Assembly (NCBI RefSeq): GCF_006740045.1
Contig: NZ_AP019749.1
Location: 310,001 to 374,000 of the forward strand
DNA length: 64,000 nucleotides
Source: Comamonas terrigena NBRC 13299
GTDB lineage: Bacteria; Pseudomonadota; Gammaproteobacteria; Burkholderiales; Burkholderiaceae_C
Direction: 5' to 3'
Below are positions 54,982-64,000 of the stretch, in pieces. Under the pieces are notes generated by a model that worked only from the letters and a program-made list of their open reading frames with translations, was not told where the DNA came from and did no database searches. How positions within the stretch are numbered: position 1 is the first letter of the stretch; every line of letters starts with the position of its first letter. A program made the translations under genes and the position numbers.

Positions 54982-55310
54982 ACACCTGGATTGCGTTGTT
55001 GTGGGGCGTGCCGGCGTTTGCGGCCCTGAGCCTGGCGATGGAGCGCCACCATGAGCAGATGGTGGGAGAAGAGCTCGGCATCCGCCGCATGTGGCTGTGG
55101 CGGGCGGTCGGTACCGCTTTGCTGCTGGGCTCGCTGCTGGTGTGTCTGCACGGCTGGGGCCTGTCGGTGGCGGTGGCCGCATGGCTGGGCGTGCTGACGT
55201 TCGCGGCCCTGTTCACCGGCCTGATGCTGACCTATGCACCGCGCCAGCTGCGCACCGTGGCCACGGTCTGCGCGGTGCTGGCCGTAGCGGGGCTGGGTCT
55301 GCTGCGCTGA
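54978..55310 (+). CDS. DUF3325 inner-membrane protein
   Basis: A 110-residue protein with three to four hydrophobic helices (MNTWIALLWGVPAFAALSLAM, RRMWLWRAVGTALLLGSLLV and others) and the conserved AMERHHEQM motif with two His residues. DUF3325 is the usual third gene in the DUF3649-PepSY-DUF3325 iron clusters. Its start overlaps the PepSY stop by four bases. No TonB-dependent receptor follows, which is unusual; the receptor may be elsewhere. Confidence 0.85.
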   Translation: MNTWIALLWGVPAFAALSLAMERHHEQMVGEELGIRRMWLWRAVGTALLLGSLLVCLHGWGLSVAVAAWLGVLTFAALFTGLMLTYAPRQLRTVATVCAVLAVAGLGLLR

Positions 55311-55437
55311 GGCGCTGCTGCGGGGCAGCGGCCGGGGGCGGTGCGCTGGCGCACCCGGCCCGGCCGGCGCGTGGGACACGGTAAGCTCTCGGCTTTGACC
55401 AGCAGGCAGGTGCCTGCCGGCATCTGCAGGAGAGCAT

Positions 55438-58400
55438 GTGGCAGCAGCGCAGCAAGCACCAGACACAGCATGGCAGCCGGGCCTGATTGCCCTGCACGGC
55501 AACCAGACCGAGGCCCTGGCCGATACGGTGCTGGCGTGGCTGGCGGCGCACCCGCTGCAGGCGCTGGAGCCCGAGACCGTGCTGGTGCAAAGCAATGGCA
55601 TGGCCGAGTGGTTCAAGATGCGCATGGCCGACACGCTGGGCGTCTGTGCCGCTGCGCGGGTCGAGCTGCCGGCACGCTTTGTCTGGCGCAGTTACCGGCA
55701 GATCCTGGGCAAGGATGCGGTGCCCCGTGAATCGCCGCTGGACAAGACACCGATGATCTGGCGGCTGATGCGCCTGCTGCCGCAGTGCCTGGCGCTGCCG
55801 GAATTCGCCCCCATTGCCAACTTTCTGCGCCCCGGCGAACCCCAGCGCCTGCTGCAGCTCGCCGAGCGCCTGGCCGATCTGTACGACCAGTACCAGATCT
55901 ACCGTGCCGACTGGCTGGAGGCCTGGGCTGCCGGGCAGGATGTGCTGCGCAACCCCGGCCGCCCGGATGTGCCCGTGCCCGCCGTGCAGCAATGGCAGCC
56001 GGCGCTGTGGCGTGCAGTGCTGGCAGAGCTGGAGCCACATGAACGTGCCGCCACCCGCCCGGCGCTGCTGGCGCGGGTGCTGGGCGCATTGCAATCCGGC
56101 CAGCCGCCGGTGAGTCCGCTGGCGCGCCGTGTGGTGGTGTTCGGCATGGGCCAGATGCCGCTGTCGCTGATGCAGTTCCTGAGCGGGATTGCGCAGCACA
56201 GCCAGGTGCTGATTGCGGTGCCCAATCCCTGCCGTTTTCACTGGGCCGATGCCATCGACGGGCGCGAGCTGCTGCGCCAGGAACGCCGTCGCCATGCGCA
56301 CAAGGGCGGGCGCGATCTGGCGCAGATCCCGCTGGAAGCCATGCACGCCCATGCCCATCCGCTGCTGGCCGCGTGGGCCCGGCAGAGCAGGGACTATGTG
56401 CGCCAGCTCGATGCCTTCGATACCACCAGCAGCACCGCCGCCCAATGGAACTGGCCGCGGGTGGATGTGTACGACGAAGCCGACGCCCAGGATCTGGCCC
56501 AGGCACCGCTGCTGACCCAGGTGCAGCAGCGCATCCGCGACCTGGTACCGCTGGCGGAGCACCCGCCGCTGGCGATTGCGGCCAGCGACCGCTCCATCGT
56601 GTTCCACACCGCGCACGGCCTGGTGCGGGAGCTGGAGGTGCTGCACGACCAGTTGCTGCAGCTGCTGGCCCAGCCGCCGGGTGCAGGCCAGGCCGCGCTG
56701 GCACCACGCGATGTGGTGGTCATGCTGCCGTCGATTGAAGAGGCCGCGCCGGCGGTGCGCGCCGTGTTCGGCCAGTACGGCCGCCACGATGCGCGCCATA
56801 TCCCGTTCGATATTGCCGATGTGGGGGCTCGCGCCAGCAGTCCGCTGGTCACGGCCCTGCAATGGCTGCTGCGCCTGCCACAGCAGCGCTGCCGTCTGAG
56901 CGAGCTGTGCGACCTGCTGGATGTGCCGGCCGTGGCCGACCGCATGGGGCTGGCGGCCGATGCACTGCCCCAGCTCACGCAGTGGATGGCCGGGGCGGGC
57001 ATCCGCTGGGGGCTGAACCATGCCCAGCGTGCCCAGCTGGGGCTGCAGGCCTGCGGTGACCCCAACAGTGCCTGGTTTGGCCTGCAGCGCATGCTGCTGG
57101 GTTACGCCAGCGGCGGGGCCATGGATGTACCGGCCCAGGCATTCTCCGGGATCGAGCCCTACGATGAAGTGGGGGGGCTGAGCGCCGAGCTGGCCGGCAG
57201 CCTGGCCAGCCTGCTGCAGCGCATGCTGCAATGGTGGCAGACGGCGCAGCAACCCGCCGCGCCGGCGGTGTGGGCCCAGCGCTTTCGCATGCTGCTGGAG
57301 GACTTCTTCCGCAGCCGCAGCGATGAAGACCAGGCCTTGCTGGCCGCGCTGGACCAGGCCCTGGTGCGCTGGCAGACCGCGTGCGAGCAGGCCGGATTCG
57401 AGGCCGACCTGCCGCTGGTGGTGGCGCAGGAGGCCTGGCTGCAGGCGCTGTCCGAGCCGGCGCTGGAGCAGCGCTTTCGCGCCGGTGGCGTCACCTTCTG
57501 CACGCTGATGCCGATGCGCGCCATCCCGTTCGAGGTGGTGTGCCTGCTGGGCATGAACGACGGCGACTATCCGCGCCGCGCCAGCCGGTCCGATTTCGAC
57601 CTGATGGCCCAGTCCCAGCAGCAACGCCCGGGCGACCGCGCCCGGCGCGACGACGACCGCCAGCTGATGCTGGATGCACTGCTGTCCGCACGCCGCATGC
57701 TGTACATCAGCTGGGCCGGGCGCCATGTGCGCGACAACAGCGAGCAGCCGCCGTCGGTGCTGGTATCCCAGCTGCGGGACTACCTGGCACAGGGCTGGCA
57801 GGGCGATGCCGCGGCGCAAGGGGATTTGCTGGCGCAGCGCACCCGGCAGCACCCGTTGCAGCCGTTCAGCCGCCGCTATTTCGAGGATGGCTCGCCGCTG
57901 CACACCTATGCCCGGGAATGGCATGCGGCCCATGCCGCGGACAGTGCCGCCACGGCACCCGGCATGCCGCCGCTGGAGCTGGACCCGGACGTGCCCTTGA
58001 ATCTGGCGCGCCTGGCGGACTTTCTGCGCCACCCCGCCCGGGCGTTTCTGCGCCACCGGTTGCTGGTGCGCTTTGAGCAGGAAGACGAGGTGGTGGTGGA
58101 CGACGAGCTGTTCCAGGTGGGTGGCCTGACCGCCTACCAGCTGGTGCAGCAGCTGCAGCAGGATGTGGTGGCCCTGATGGCCGGTGCTGCACCGGTGGAT
58201 GTGCCGCAGCAGGTGGCCCTGCAGGTGCAGCGGCTGGCGCGCGCCGGCCGCCTGCCGCTGGCGGGCGTAGGTGCGCGGGAGGCCGAGGCACTGCAGCAGC
58301 AGGTTGTCCCCTCGCTGCGCTGCTGGCAGGCGGTGATGCAGGACTGGCCGCAGACCGCGCCCCGGCAGCGGGTGCTGCTGCGCGAAGGCGAGGTGGTGCT

Positions 58401-58986
58401 GGACGACTGGCTGGACGGCCTGCGGCAACGGCCCGATGCCATCTCCCTCGGGGACGGCGAACGGGGCGGGCATTTCGACCAGGCCTGGTTTGCCATGGAC
58501 CCGCGCACGCTGCTGGACAAAGAGGGGGCGGTGCGGCCCGACAAGCTGCTGGGCTTTTATGTGCGCAGTCTGGCGCTGTCGGCCACGGGCAGCCCGGCGC
58601 TGGGCTGTGTGGTGGCCCGCGACACGGTGCTGTGGGCGCTGCCCATGGCCCAGGCCGACGCCCAGGCCCGGCTGCAGCAGCTGATGCAGCTGTGGCTGCA
58701 AGGCCAGAACGCCCCGCTGCCCTTGCCCCTGCGCACCGCCATGGCGGTGGCCGCCGGCGATCTGCAGGCGGCCGAGCAGGCCTATGCCGGCAGCCATGTG
58801 CTGGACGGCGAATGCCAGGACCCGAGCTGGGCGCGCTGCTACCCGGGCTGGGACGAGCTGCTGGCCAGCGGGGCGCTGGACACCCTGGCGCTGGCCGCCT
58901 ATGGGCCGCTGCTGGACTGGAGCAGCACCTGCCTGTGGGTTGATAGAGGCACACATGGCGTGCACGCTGGGGAGCCGTCCGCATGA
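55438..58986 (+). CDS. recC: Exodeoxyribonuclease V subunit gamma (RecC)
   Basis: RecC holds the Chi-recognition tunnel and scaffold of RecBCD, the helicase-nuclease for double-strand break repair. The 1182-residue protein starts at a GTG with a GGAGAG site eight bases upstream (then PGLIALHGNQTEALADTVLAW) and has QSNGMAEWFKMRMAD (inactive helicase-like fold), the MPMRAIPFEVVCLLGMNDGDYPR block and RDDDRQLMLDALLSARRMLY. The stop overlaps the recB start by four bases. Confidence 0.96.
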   Translation: MAAAQQAPDTAWQPGLIALHGNQTEALADTVLAWLAAHPLQALEPETVLVQSNGMAEWFKMRMADTLGVCAAARVELPARFVWRSYRQILGKDAVPRESPLDKTPMIWRLMRLLPQCLALPEFAPIANFLRPGEPQRLLQLAERLADLYDQYQIYRADWLEAWAAGQDVLRNPGRPDVPVPAVQQWQPALWRAVLAELEPHERAATRPALLARVLGALQSGQPPVSPLARRVVVFGMGQMPLSLMQFLSGIAQHSQVLIAVPNPCRFHWADAIDGRELLRQERRRHAHKGGRDLAQIPLEAMHAHAHPLLAAWARQSRDYVRQLDAFDTTSSTAAQWNWPRVDVYDEADAQDLAQAPLLTQVQQRIRDLVPLAEHPPLAIAASDRSIVFHTAHGLVRELEVLHDQLLQLLAQPPGAGQAALAPRDVVVMLPSIEEAAPAVRAVFGQYGRHDARHIPFDIADVGARASSPLVTALQWLLRLPQQRCRLSELCDLLDVPAVADRMGLAADALPQLTQWMAGAGIRWGLNHAQRAQLGLQACGDPNSAWFGLQRMLLGYASGGAMDVPAQAFSGIEPYDEVGGLSAELAGSLASLLQRMLQWWQTAQQPAAPAVWAQRFRMLLEDFFRSRSDEDQALLAALDQALVRWQTACEQAGFEADLPLVVAQEAWLQALSEPALEQRFRAGGVTFCTLMPMRAIPFEVVCLLGMNDGDYPRRASRSDFDLMAQSQQQRPGDRARRDDDRQLMLDALLSARRMLYISWAGRHVRDNSEQPPSVLVSQLRDYLAQGWQGDAAAQGDLLAQRTRQHPLQPFSRRYFEDGSPLHTYAREWHAAHAADSAATAPGMPPLELDPDVPLNLARLADFLRHPARAFLRHRLLVRFEQEDEVVVDDELFQVGGLTAYQLVQQLQQDVVALMAGAAPVDVPQQVALQVQRLARAGRLPLAGVGAREAEALQQQVVPSLRCWQAVMQDWPQTAPRQRVLLREGEVVLDDWLDGLRQRPDAISLGDGERGGHFDQAWFAMDPRTLLDKEGAVRPDKLLGFYVRSLALSATGSPALGCVVARDTVLWALPMAQADAQARLQQLMQLWLQGQNAPLPLPLRTAMAVAAGDLQAAEQAYAGSHVLDGECQDPSWARCYPGWDELLASGALDTLALAAYGPLLDWSSTCLWVDRGTHGVHAGEPSA

Positions 58987-61900
58987 GCACCGTGAACGCC
59001 TCTTACACGTCCAGCGGCCATGTGCTGGACGCCATCCGCTTTCCGCTGTGGGGCTCGCGCCTGATCGAGGCCAGCGCCGGCACCGGCAAGACCTGGACCA
59101 TTGCCGCGCTGTATCTGCGCCTGGTGCTGGGCCATGGCGGAGAGCAGGGCTTTGTGCGGCCGCTGATGCCGCCCGACATTCTGGTGATGACCTTCACCCG
59201 GGCGGCCACGCGCGAGCTGTCGGACCGCATCCGGGCGCGCCTGATCGAGGCCGTGCAGTGCTTCCGCGGCGAGGCCGAACCGGCAGCGCACGACCAGTTC
59301 CTGCGGGAGCTGCGCGACGCCTATCCGCAAGGGGCCGTGCGCGAGCAGGCGGCCTGGCGGCTGGACATGGCGGCGCAGTGCATGGATGACGCGGCCATCC
59401 ACACCATCGATGCCTGGTGCCAGCGCATGCTGCGCGAACACGCGTTCGACAGCGGCAATCTGTTCGATGAGGTGCTGGAGCCGGATGAAAGCCAGCGCCA
59501 GATCGAAGCCGCCCAGGACTACTGGCGCCAGCAGTGCTACCCGCTGTCGGGCGAGTTGCTGGAACAGGCCCTGGCCGTGTGGCCCCATGTCGGCGCACTG
59601 GTGGCCGATATGCAGGCCTTGCTGCGCGTGCCCGTGCCACCGGCGGCCGGGGCGGGCACGCTGGCGGCCTGCATTGCCGCTGCCCAGGCGCAGCAGACAC
59701 AGACCTTGCAGGCCCTGGCCGCCGGCTGGGAGCAAAAGGCACAGGACCTGGAGGACTGGCTGGACGGCCAGCTGGCCCACCACAAAACCGCCTGGAACGG
59801 GCTGAAGCTCAAGCCGGCCAACTACAAGGGCTGGCTGCAGACCGTGCGCCGCTGGGCTGCCGCGCCCCACCCGGATCTGGCGGCGCAGCTGAAAACCGGG
59901 GCCACCCGGCTGGTGCCCGCCGGTCTGGAGGAGGCGCGCAAGGGCGGTGCGCCGGTGGATCTGCCGCCGGCATCGCAGGAACTGGCCGAGGTGCTGCAGG
60001 CCCTGGCGCAGCTGCCCAGCCTGCGCAGCAGCTTGCGCCTGCATGCGGCGGCCCAGGTGCAGCTGCGCCTGCAATGGCTCAAGCAGCAGGCTGGCACCTT
60101 CGGCTTTGCCGACATGCTGCAGCGCCTGGACACGGCACTGGCCGGCGACAACGGCCCGGCGCTGCGCGCCAGCATCCAGGCCCAGTACCCGGTGGCGCTG
60201 ATCGACGAGTTCCAGGACACCTCGCCGCTGCAGTACCGGTTGTTCGACCAGATCTACCGCACCCGGGACAACAGCACCGACAGTGCGCTGCTGCTGATTG
60301 GCGATCCCAAGCAGTCCATCTACGGTTTTCGCGGTGCCGACATCTACAGCTACCTGCAGGCGCGGCAGGCCACGGCCGGGCGGCACTATGTGCTGGGCAC
60401 CAACTACCGCTCCACCCAGGCGCTGGTGCAGGCCATCAACCACTGGTTTGCCGGTGCGGAGCAGCGCCCGGGCGAGGGTGCTTTCATGTTCCGCACCAGC
60501 AGCGCGCAGAACCCGCTGCCGTTCGAGCCGGTGGCCGCCCAGGGCCGGCGCGAAGTGCTGATGGAAGGCGCTACCTCGATGCCCGCGCTGACCGTGGTCT
60601 GGGATGGCGAGGTCAGCGCGGAGCCGCTGAGCAGCGATGCCATTCGCCGGCGTTTTGCCGTGCATTGCGCCGACCAGATCGTGCGCTGGCTGATGGATGC
60701 CTCCACCGGCTATGCCGAGGACGGTCAGCCTTTGCAGCGCCTGCGCCCGGCCGATATTGCGGTGCTGGTGCGCACTGGCAAAGAGGCGGCGGCCGTGCGC
60801 CGTGCACTGGCGCAGCGCGCCGTGGCCTCGGTCTATCTGTCGGACCAGGATTCGGTGTTTGCCAGCGATGAGGCACAGGACCTGCTGTACTGGCTGCGTG
60901 CCGTGGCTGCCCCACTGGATGCCCTGGCCGTGCGCGCCGGCCTGGCCACCCGGCTGATGGGCTGGTCGCTGGAAGCCCTGGCCCAGCTGGCTGCCGATGA
61001 AGAGGCTTTCGACGCCCACAGCGAACAGCTCAAGGAGCTGCATGGCATCTGGCTGCGCCAGGGGGTGCTGGCCATGCTGCGGCAGACGCTGTACCGCTTC
61101 CAGCTGCCGGCCCGCTGGCTGGCCAGCATCGGGGGCGAGCGCCGGCTGACCAACTACCTGCACCTGGCCGAGCTGCTGCAGACGGCCAGCGCCCAGCTGG
61201 AAGGCGAGCAGGCCCTGATCCGCTGGCTGGCCACCGAGGTCGACAGCCCGGGCGGCGGCGGTGAGGCGCAGATCGTGCGCCTGGAAAGCGATGCCGACCT
61301 GGTCAAGGTGGTGACCGTGCACAAGAGCAAGGGGCTGGAGTATCCAGTGGTCTGCCTGCCGTTCGCGGGCAGCTTCCGTGCGGTGGAAAAGCGGGGCACG
61401 GCCTATCTGTCGCTGCCGGTGCAGGGCGAAGCCGGGCCGGCGCGGGAACTGGTGCTGGACTTTGACAGCACCCAGCTGGCCCGTGCCGACAGGGAGCGCC
61501 TGCGCGAAGACCTGCGTCTGCTGTACGTGGCGCTGACCCGGCCACGCCATGCGCTGTGGATGGGCATGGCGCCGATGAAACGCGGCAATGGCAAGGCCTG
61601 CGTCAACGAACAGGGGGCGGCCGGCTATGTGCTTGCCGGCGATGCCGTGCATTCCGTGCAAGGCTGGCGTGCCCAGCTGCAGGCCCTGGCACAGGGCTGC
61701 CCGGAGATCCGCGTGGTGGATGCCCCGGCCGAGCTGCCGGCGGTGCAGCGCTGGCAGCCTCCAGCGGCTGCGCCGGCCTTGCGCCCGGCGCAGCCGTATG
61801 CGGCGGAATTCGACCGCCGCTGGGGCATTGGCAGCTTTTCGGCGCTGACCCGTGCCATGGCGGCCGTCAGCGTGCCGGTGCTGCCGGTGGTGGCGCTGCA

Positions 61901-62771
61901 CCCGGCCGATGACGAAGTGCCGTCCACGGCCGGCGATGCCACGCCACCGCCATCCGACCTGGGGCTGGAGGGGCTGCCGTTGCCTTCCGCCGACACCGGT
62001 ACCGCCGCCGTATGGCACCGCTTCATGCGCGGCCCGGTGGTGGGAAATTTTCTGCACGACCAGCTGGAATGGCTGGCTGGCGAAGGTTTTGCCCTGCCGC
62101 CAGCGCCGCCTGACGAGGGCGCTGCGCCGGACGAGCTGGAAACCCGGCTGTTGCGCCGCTGTGAACGCGCCGGCCGCAAGGACCAGGGGCTGGATGTGCT
62201 GCGCTGGCTGCGTGCCGTTGTCCACCAGCCGCTGGTGCCGCTGTCGGTCAGCCTGGCGCAGCTGGGCCAGGAGGGGGCGGTGCTGGCCGAGATGGAGTTC
62301 TGGCTGCCCGTGCAGCAGCTGTCGGCGCCACGCATCGACGCCCTGTGCCGCCAGTTCATCCTGCCCGGGATGGAGCGCCCGGCGCTGCCGCAGCGGGAGC
62401 TGCACGGCATGCTGATGGGCTTTGCCGACCTGGTGTTCTGCCATGCGGGTCGTTACTGGGTGCTGGACTACAAAACCAACCACCTGGGGGCCGATGCCCG
62501 CGCCTACAGTGCCGAGGCCCTGGCGCAGGCCATGCTGGAGCACCGCTATGACGTGCAGGCTGCGCTCTACCTGCTGGCGCTGCACCGCTTGCTGCGCAGC
62601 CGCCTGGGCGATGCCTATGTGCCGGCGCAGCAGCTGGGCGGGGCCCTGTATTACTTTTTGCGCGGTATCGACGGCGTGACACAAGGCATGCAGGTGCTGC
62701 CGCAGTCCCCGGATCTGCTGCGCCTGCTGGATGCGCTGGATGCCCAGTTGGGCGAGGAGGTGCTGCCATGA
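58983..62771 (+). CDS. recB: Exodeoxyribonuclease V subunit beta (RecB)
   Basis: RecB is the 3'-5' helicase and the nuclease of RecBCD. The 1262-residue protein has the P-loop EASAGTGKTWT (about 28-38), superfamily 1 helicase motifs (VALIDEFQDTSPLQYRLFDQ, LLIGDPKQSIYGFRGADIYS, TVHKSKGLEYPVVCLPF, LLYVALTRPRHA) and the C-terminal RecB nuclease domain with LMGFADLVF and the catalytic VLDYKTNHLG (about 1159-1168). Its stop overlaps the recD start by four bases. Confidence 0.97.
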   Translation: MSTVNASYTSSGHVLDAIRFPLWGSRLIEASAGTGKTWTIAALYLRLVLGHGGEQGFVRPLMPPDILVMTFTRAATRELSDRIRARLIEAVQCFRGEAEPAAHDQFLRELRDAYPQGAVREQAAWRLDMAAQCMDDAAIHTIDAWCQRMLREHAFDSGNLFDEVLEPDESQRQIEAAQDYWRQQCYPLSGELLEQALAVWPHVGALVADMQALLRVPVPPAAGAGTLAACIAAAQAQQTQTLQALAAGWEQKAQDLEDWLDGQLAHHKTAWNGLKLKPANYKGWLQTVRRWAAAPHPDLAAQLKTGATRLVPAGLEEARKGGAPVDLPPASQELAEVLQALAQLPSLRSSLRLHAAAQVQLRLQWLKQQAGTFGFADMLQRLDTALAGDNGPALRASIQAQYPVALIDEFQDTSPLQYRLFDQIYRTRDNSTDSALLLIGDPKQSIYGFRGADIYSYLQARQATAGRHYVLGTNYRSTQALVQAINHWFAGAEQRPGEGAFMFRTSSAQNPLPFEPVAAQGRREVLMEGATSMPALTVVWDGEVSAEPLSSDAIRRRFAVHCADQIVRWLMDASTGYAEDGQPLQRLRPADIAVLVRTGKEAAAVRRALAQRAVASVYLSDQDSVFASDEAQDLLYWLRAVAAPLDALAVRAGLATRLMGWSLEALAQLAADEEAFDAHSEQLKELHGIWLRQGVLAMLRQTLYRFQLPARWLASIGGERRLTNYLHLAELLQTASAQLEGEQALIRWLATEVDSPGGGGEAQIVRLESDADLVKVVTVHKSKGLEYPVVCLPFAGSFRAVEKRGTAYLSLPVQGEAGPARELVLDFDSTQLARADRERLREDLRLLYVALTRPRHALWMGMAPMKRGNGKACVNEQGAAGYVLAGDAVHSVQGWRAQLQALAQGCPEIRVVDAPAELPAVQRWQPPAAAPALRPAQPYAAEFDRRWGIGSFSALTRAMAAVSVPVLPVVALHPADDEVPSTAGDATPPPSDLGLEGLPLPSADTGTAAVWHRFMRGPVVGNFLHDQLEWLAGEGFALPPAPPDEGAAPDELETRLLRRCERAGRKDQGLDVLRWLRAVVHQPLVPLSVSLAQLGQEGAVLAEMEFWLPVQQLSAPRIDALCRQFILPGMERPALPQRELHGMLMGFADLVFCHAGRYWVLDYKTNHLGADARAYSAEALAQAMLEHRYDVQAALYLLALHRLLRSRLGDAYVPAQQLGGALYYFLRGIDGVTQGMQVLPQSPDLLRLLDALDAQLGEEVLP

Positions 62772-64000
62772 AGGCCAAACGCGTGCGCGATGTGCAGACC
62801 CTGGACCTGTTTGCGGCGCCGGAACTGAGCGTGGCCGACAGCCTGACGGTGCTGGACCGTTTCAGCGATGCCGGCCTGCTGCGCCGGCTGGATACGGCCC
62901 TGGCCCGCTTTGTGCACAGCCAGGATGCAGCGGCCGAGCCGGCCTTGCTGGTGGCGGCCGCCGTGCTGGCGCAGATGGAAGGACGCGGTCACAGCTGCCT
63001 GCCGCTGCAGGCGCTGGTGCAGGCCCCCAACAGCGTGCTGGCCTGGCCGGCCGAGGCACTGGCGGCGCAGCAGGCGCTGTGGGCCCAGCTGCCCTCGGAT
63101 GTGGCGCCGTGGCTGGCGACGCTGGCGCGCAGCCCGGTGGTGCGCGTGGTGGGGCGCGACGCCGATGCCGGCCAGCCCCTGGTGCTGCTGCCCGGCGCCG
63201 AACCGCTGCTGTATCTGCGCCGCTACTGGGATTACGAACGCACCGTGGCCGAGCACCTGGCCCGCCGCACGACGGTGGAGGGCCAGGCCGTGGACGATGC
63301 GGCCGTGCGCCACTGGCTGGACCGGCTGTTCGGGCCGCCGCAGCCGCAGGCGCCCCTGGACTGGCAGAAACTGGCCTGTGCGCTGGCGCTGCGCGGGCGG
63401 CTGTCGGTCATCACCGGGGGGCCGGGCACGGGCAAGACCTATACCGCCGCGCGCCTGCTGGCGCTGCTGTTTGCCACGGCGCCCGATGCGCAGCAGCTGC
63501 GCGTGGCGCTGGCGGCGCCCACGGGCAAGGCGGCCGCGCGGCTCAAGCAGTCCATCGATGCGGCACTGCTGCAGTTGCACGACGCGGTGCAGCCCGGACT
63601 GGACCTGAAGACGCTGGTGCAGCGCATGGGCGCCGCCCGCACCTTGCACGCGCTGCTGGGCGCACGGCCGGACACCCGGCATTTCCGCCACCATGCAGGC
63701 CATCCGCTGGATGTGGACGTGCTCATCGTCGATGAGGCATCCATGGTGCACCTGGAAATGATGGCGGCGGTGCTGCAGGCGCTGCCGCCCACCGCGCGGC
63801 TGGTGCTGCTGGGCGACAAGGACCAGCTGGCCTCGGTGGAGGCCGGCGCCGTGCTGGGCGACCTGTGCCGTGGCGCGCAGGACGGCGGCTACCTGCCCGA
63901 CACCGTGGCCTATGCGCAGCGCGTGGCGGGGCAGAGCATTGCGCCCGCCTTCACCACGGCGCAGGCCGCCACGCCCCTGGCCCAGCACACCGTCATGCTG
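62768..64000 (+). CDS. recD: Exodeoxyribonuclease V subunit alpha (RecD), partial
   Basis: RecD is the 5'-3' helicase of RecBCD. The frame stays open to the window end; 411 residues are seen of the roughly 600-700 expected. It has the P-loop ITGGPGTGKTYTAARLLAL (about 214-232), the APTGKAAARLKQSI block (about 250) and Walker B VLIVDEASMVHLEMM (about 318-332) followed by LVLLGDKDQLASVEAGAVLG. The N-terminal 100 residues are the RecB-interaction part. The 3' end is cut by the window. Confidence 0.96.
   Translation, partial: MKAKRVRDVQTLDLFAAPELSVADSLTVLDRFSDAGLLRRLDTALARFVHSQDAAAEPALLVAAAVLAQMEGRGHSCLPLQALVQAPNSVLAWPAEALAAQQALWAQLPSDVAPWLATLARSPVVRVVGRDADAGQPLVLLPGAEPLLYLRRYWDYERTVAEHLARRTTVEGQAVDDAAVRHWLDRLFGPPQPQAPLDWQKLACALALRGRLSVITGGPGTGKTYTAARLLALLFATAPDAQQLRVALAAPTGKAAARLKQSIDAALLQLHDAVQPGLDLKTLVQRMGAARTLHALLGARPDTRHFRHHAGHPLDVDVLIVDEASMVHLEMMAAVLQALPPTARLVLLGDKDQLASVEAGAVLGDLCRGAQDGGYLPDTVAYAQRVAGQSIAPAFTTAQAATPLAQHTVML

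Noticed and set aside
55213..62684. Frames of about 1250 codons opposite recC and recB
   Set aside because: Antisense shadows from GC-rich coding sequence; rich in Gln, His, Arg, Ala and Pro, with no motifs or ribosome sites.

Overview
The window is a GC-rich chromosomal segment that looks like a betaproteobacterium of the order Burkholderiales, most likely family Comamonadaceae. The grounds are gene order and protein style: tRNA-Tyr/Gly/Thr-tuf-tRNA-Trp-secE-nusG-rplKAJL-rpoBC, the lipA-lipB-DUF493 group, the regulatory PTS trio EIIA(Man)-HPr-EI, and a DUF3649-PepSY-DUF3325 iron cluster. No rRNA, CRISPR array, insertion sequence or prophage was found, so this is mainly core chromosome.

Layout. 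1-5.2 kb is the end of a flagellar cluster: flgK, flgL, an unrecognised gene overlapping flgL, a PilZ/YcgR-like c-di-GMP protein, and a convergent short flagellin gene. 5.3-8.6 kb holds a GNAT acetyltransferase, a cytochrome b561 divergent from a cytochrome c', a TlpA-like thioredoxin and a lipoprotein. 8.9-11.6 kb is the PTS phosphorelay. 11.6-12.2 kb has no protein gene but carries a Fur-box promoter followed by a structured, terminated RNA (the main new candidate). 12.2-14.2 kb is lipoate synthesis. 14.4-21.6 kb is the complete F1Fo ATP synthase operon (atpI-B-E-F-H-A-G-D-C). 21.8-26.0 kb holds a cold-shock/DUF1294 protein, a LemA plus two TPM-domain protein group, a DUF2946-like gene and a membrane cytochrome c5. 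26.2-33.0 kb is a tripartite RND efflux pump with its divergent TetR-type repressor and an AcrR-like operator; the pump gene has a one-base frameshift near its end. 33.1-47.2 kb is the translation/transcription block with five tRNAs, tuf, secE-nusG, four ribosomal proteins and rpoBC. 47.2-52.3 kb is rsmB, a DUF4390 gene and an NtrYX-type two-component system whose regulator lacks the AAA+ domain. Two identical tRNA-Phe genes follow. 52.8-55.3 kb is the Fur-box-preceded DUF3649-PepSY-DUF3325 operon. 55.4 kb to the end is recC-recB-recD, with recD running off the window.

How the parts work together. Most of the window serves housekeeping: ATP synthesis, RNA polymerase, translation and recombinational repair. 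Two separate Fur-type sites (near 11.68 kb and 52.83 kb) suggest iron control of a small RNA and of an inner-membrane iron-uptake operon. The efflux operon appears to be controlled by its own divergent TetR repressor. Many operons use 1-4 base stop/start overlaps (flgL/next gene, DUF493/lipB, secE/nusG, recC/recB/recD, and the iron operon).
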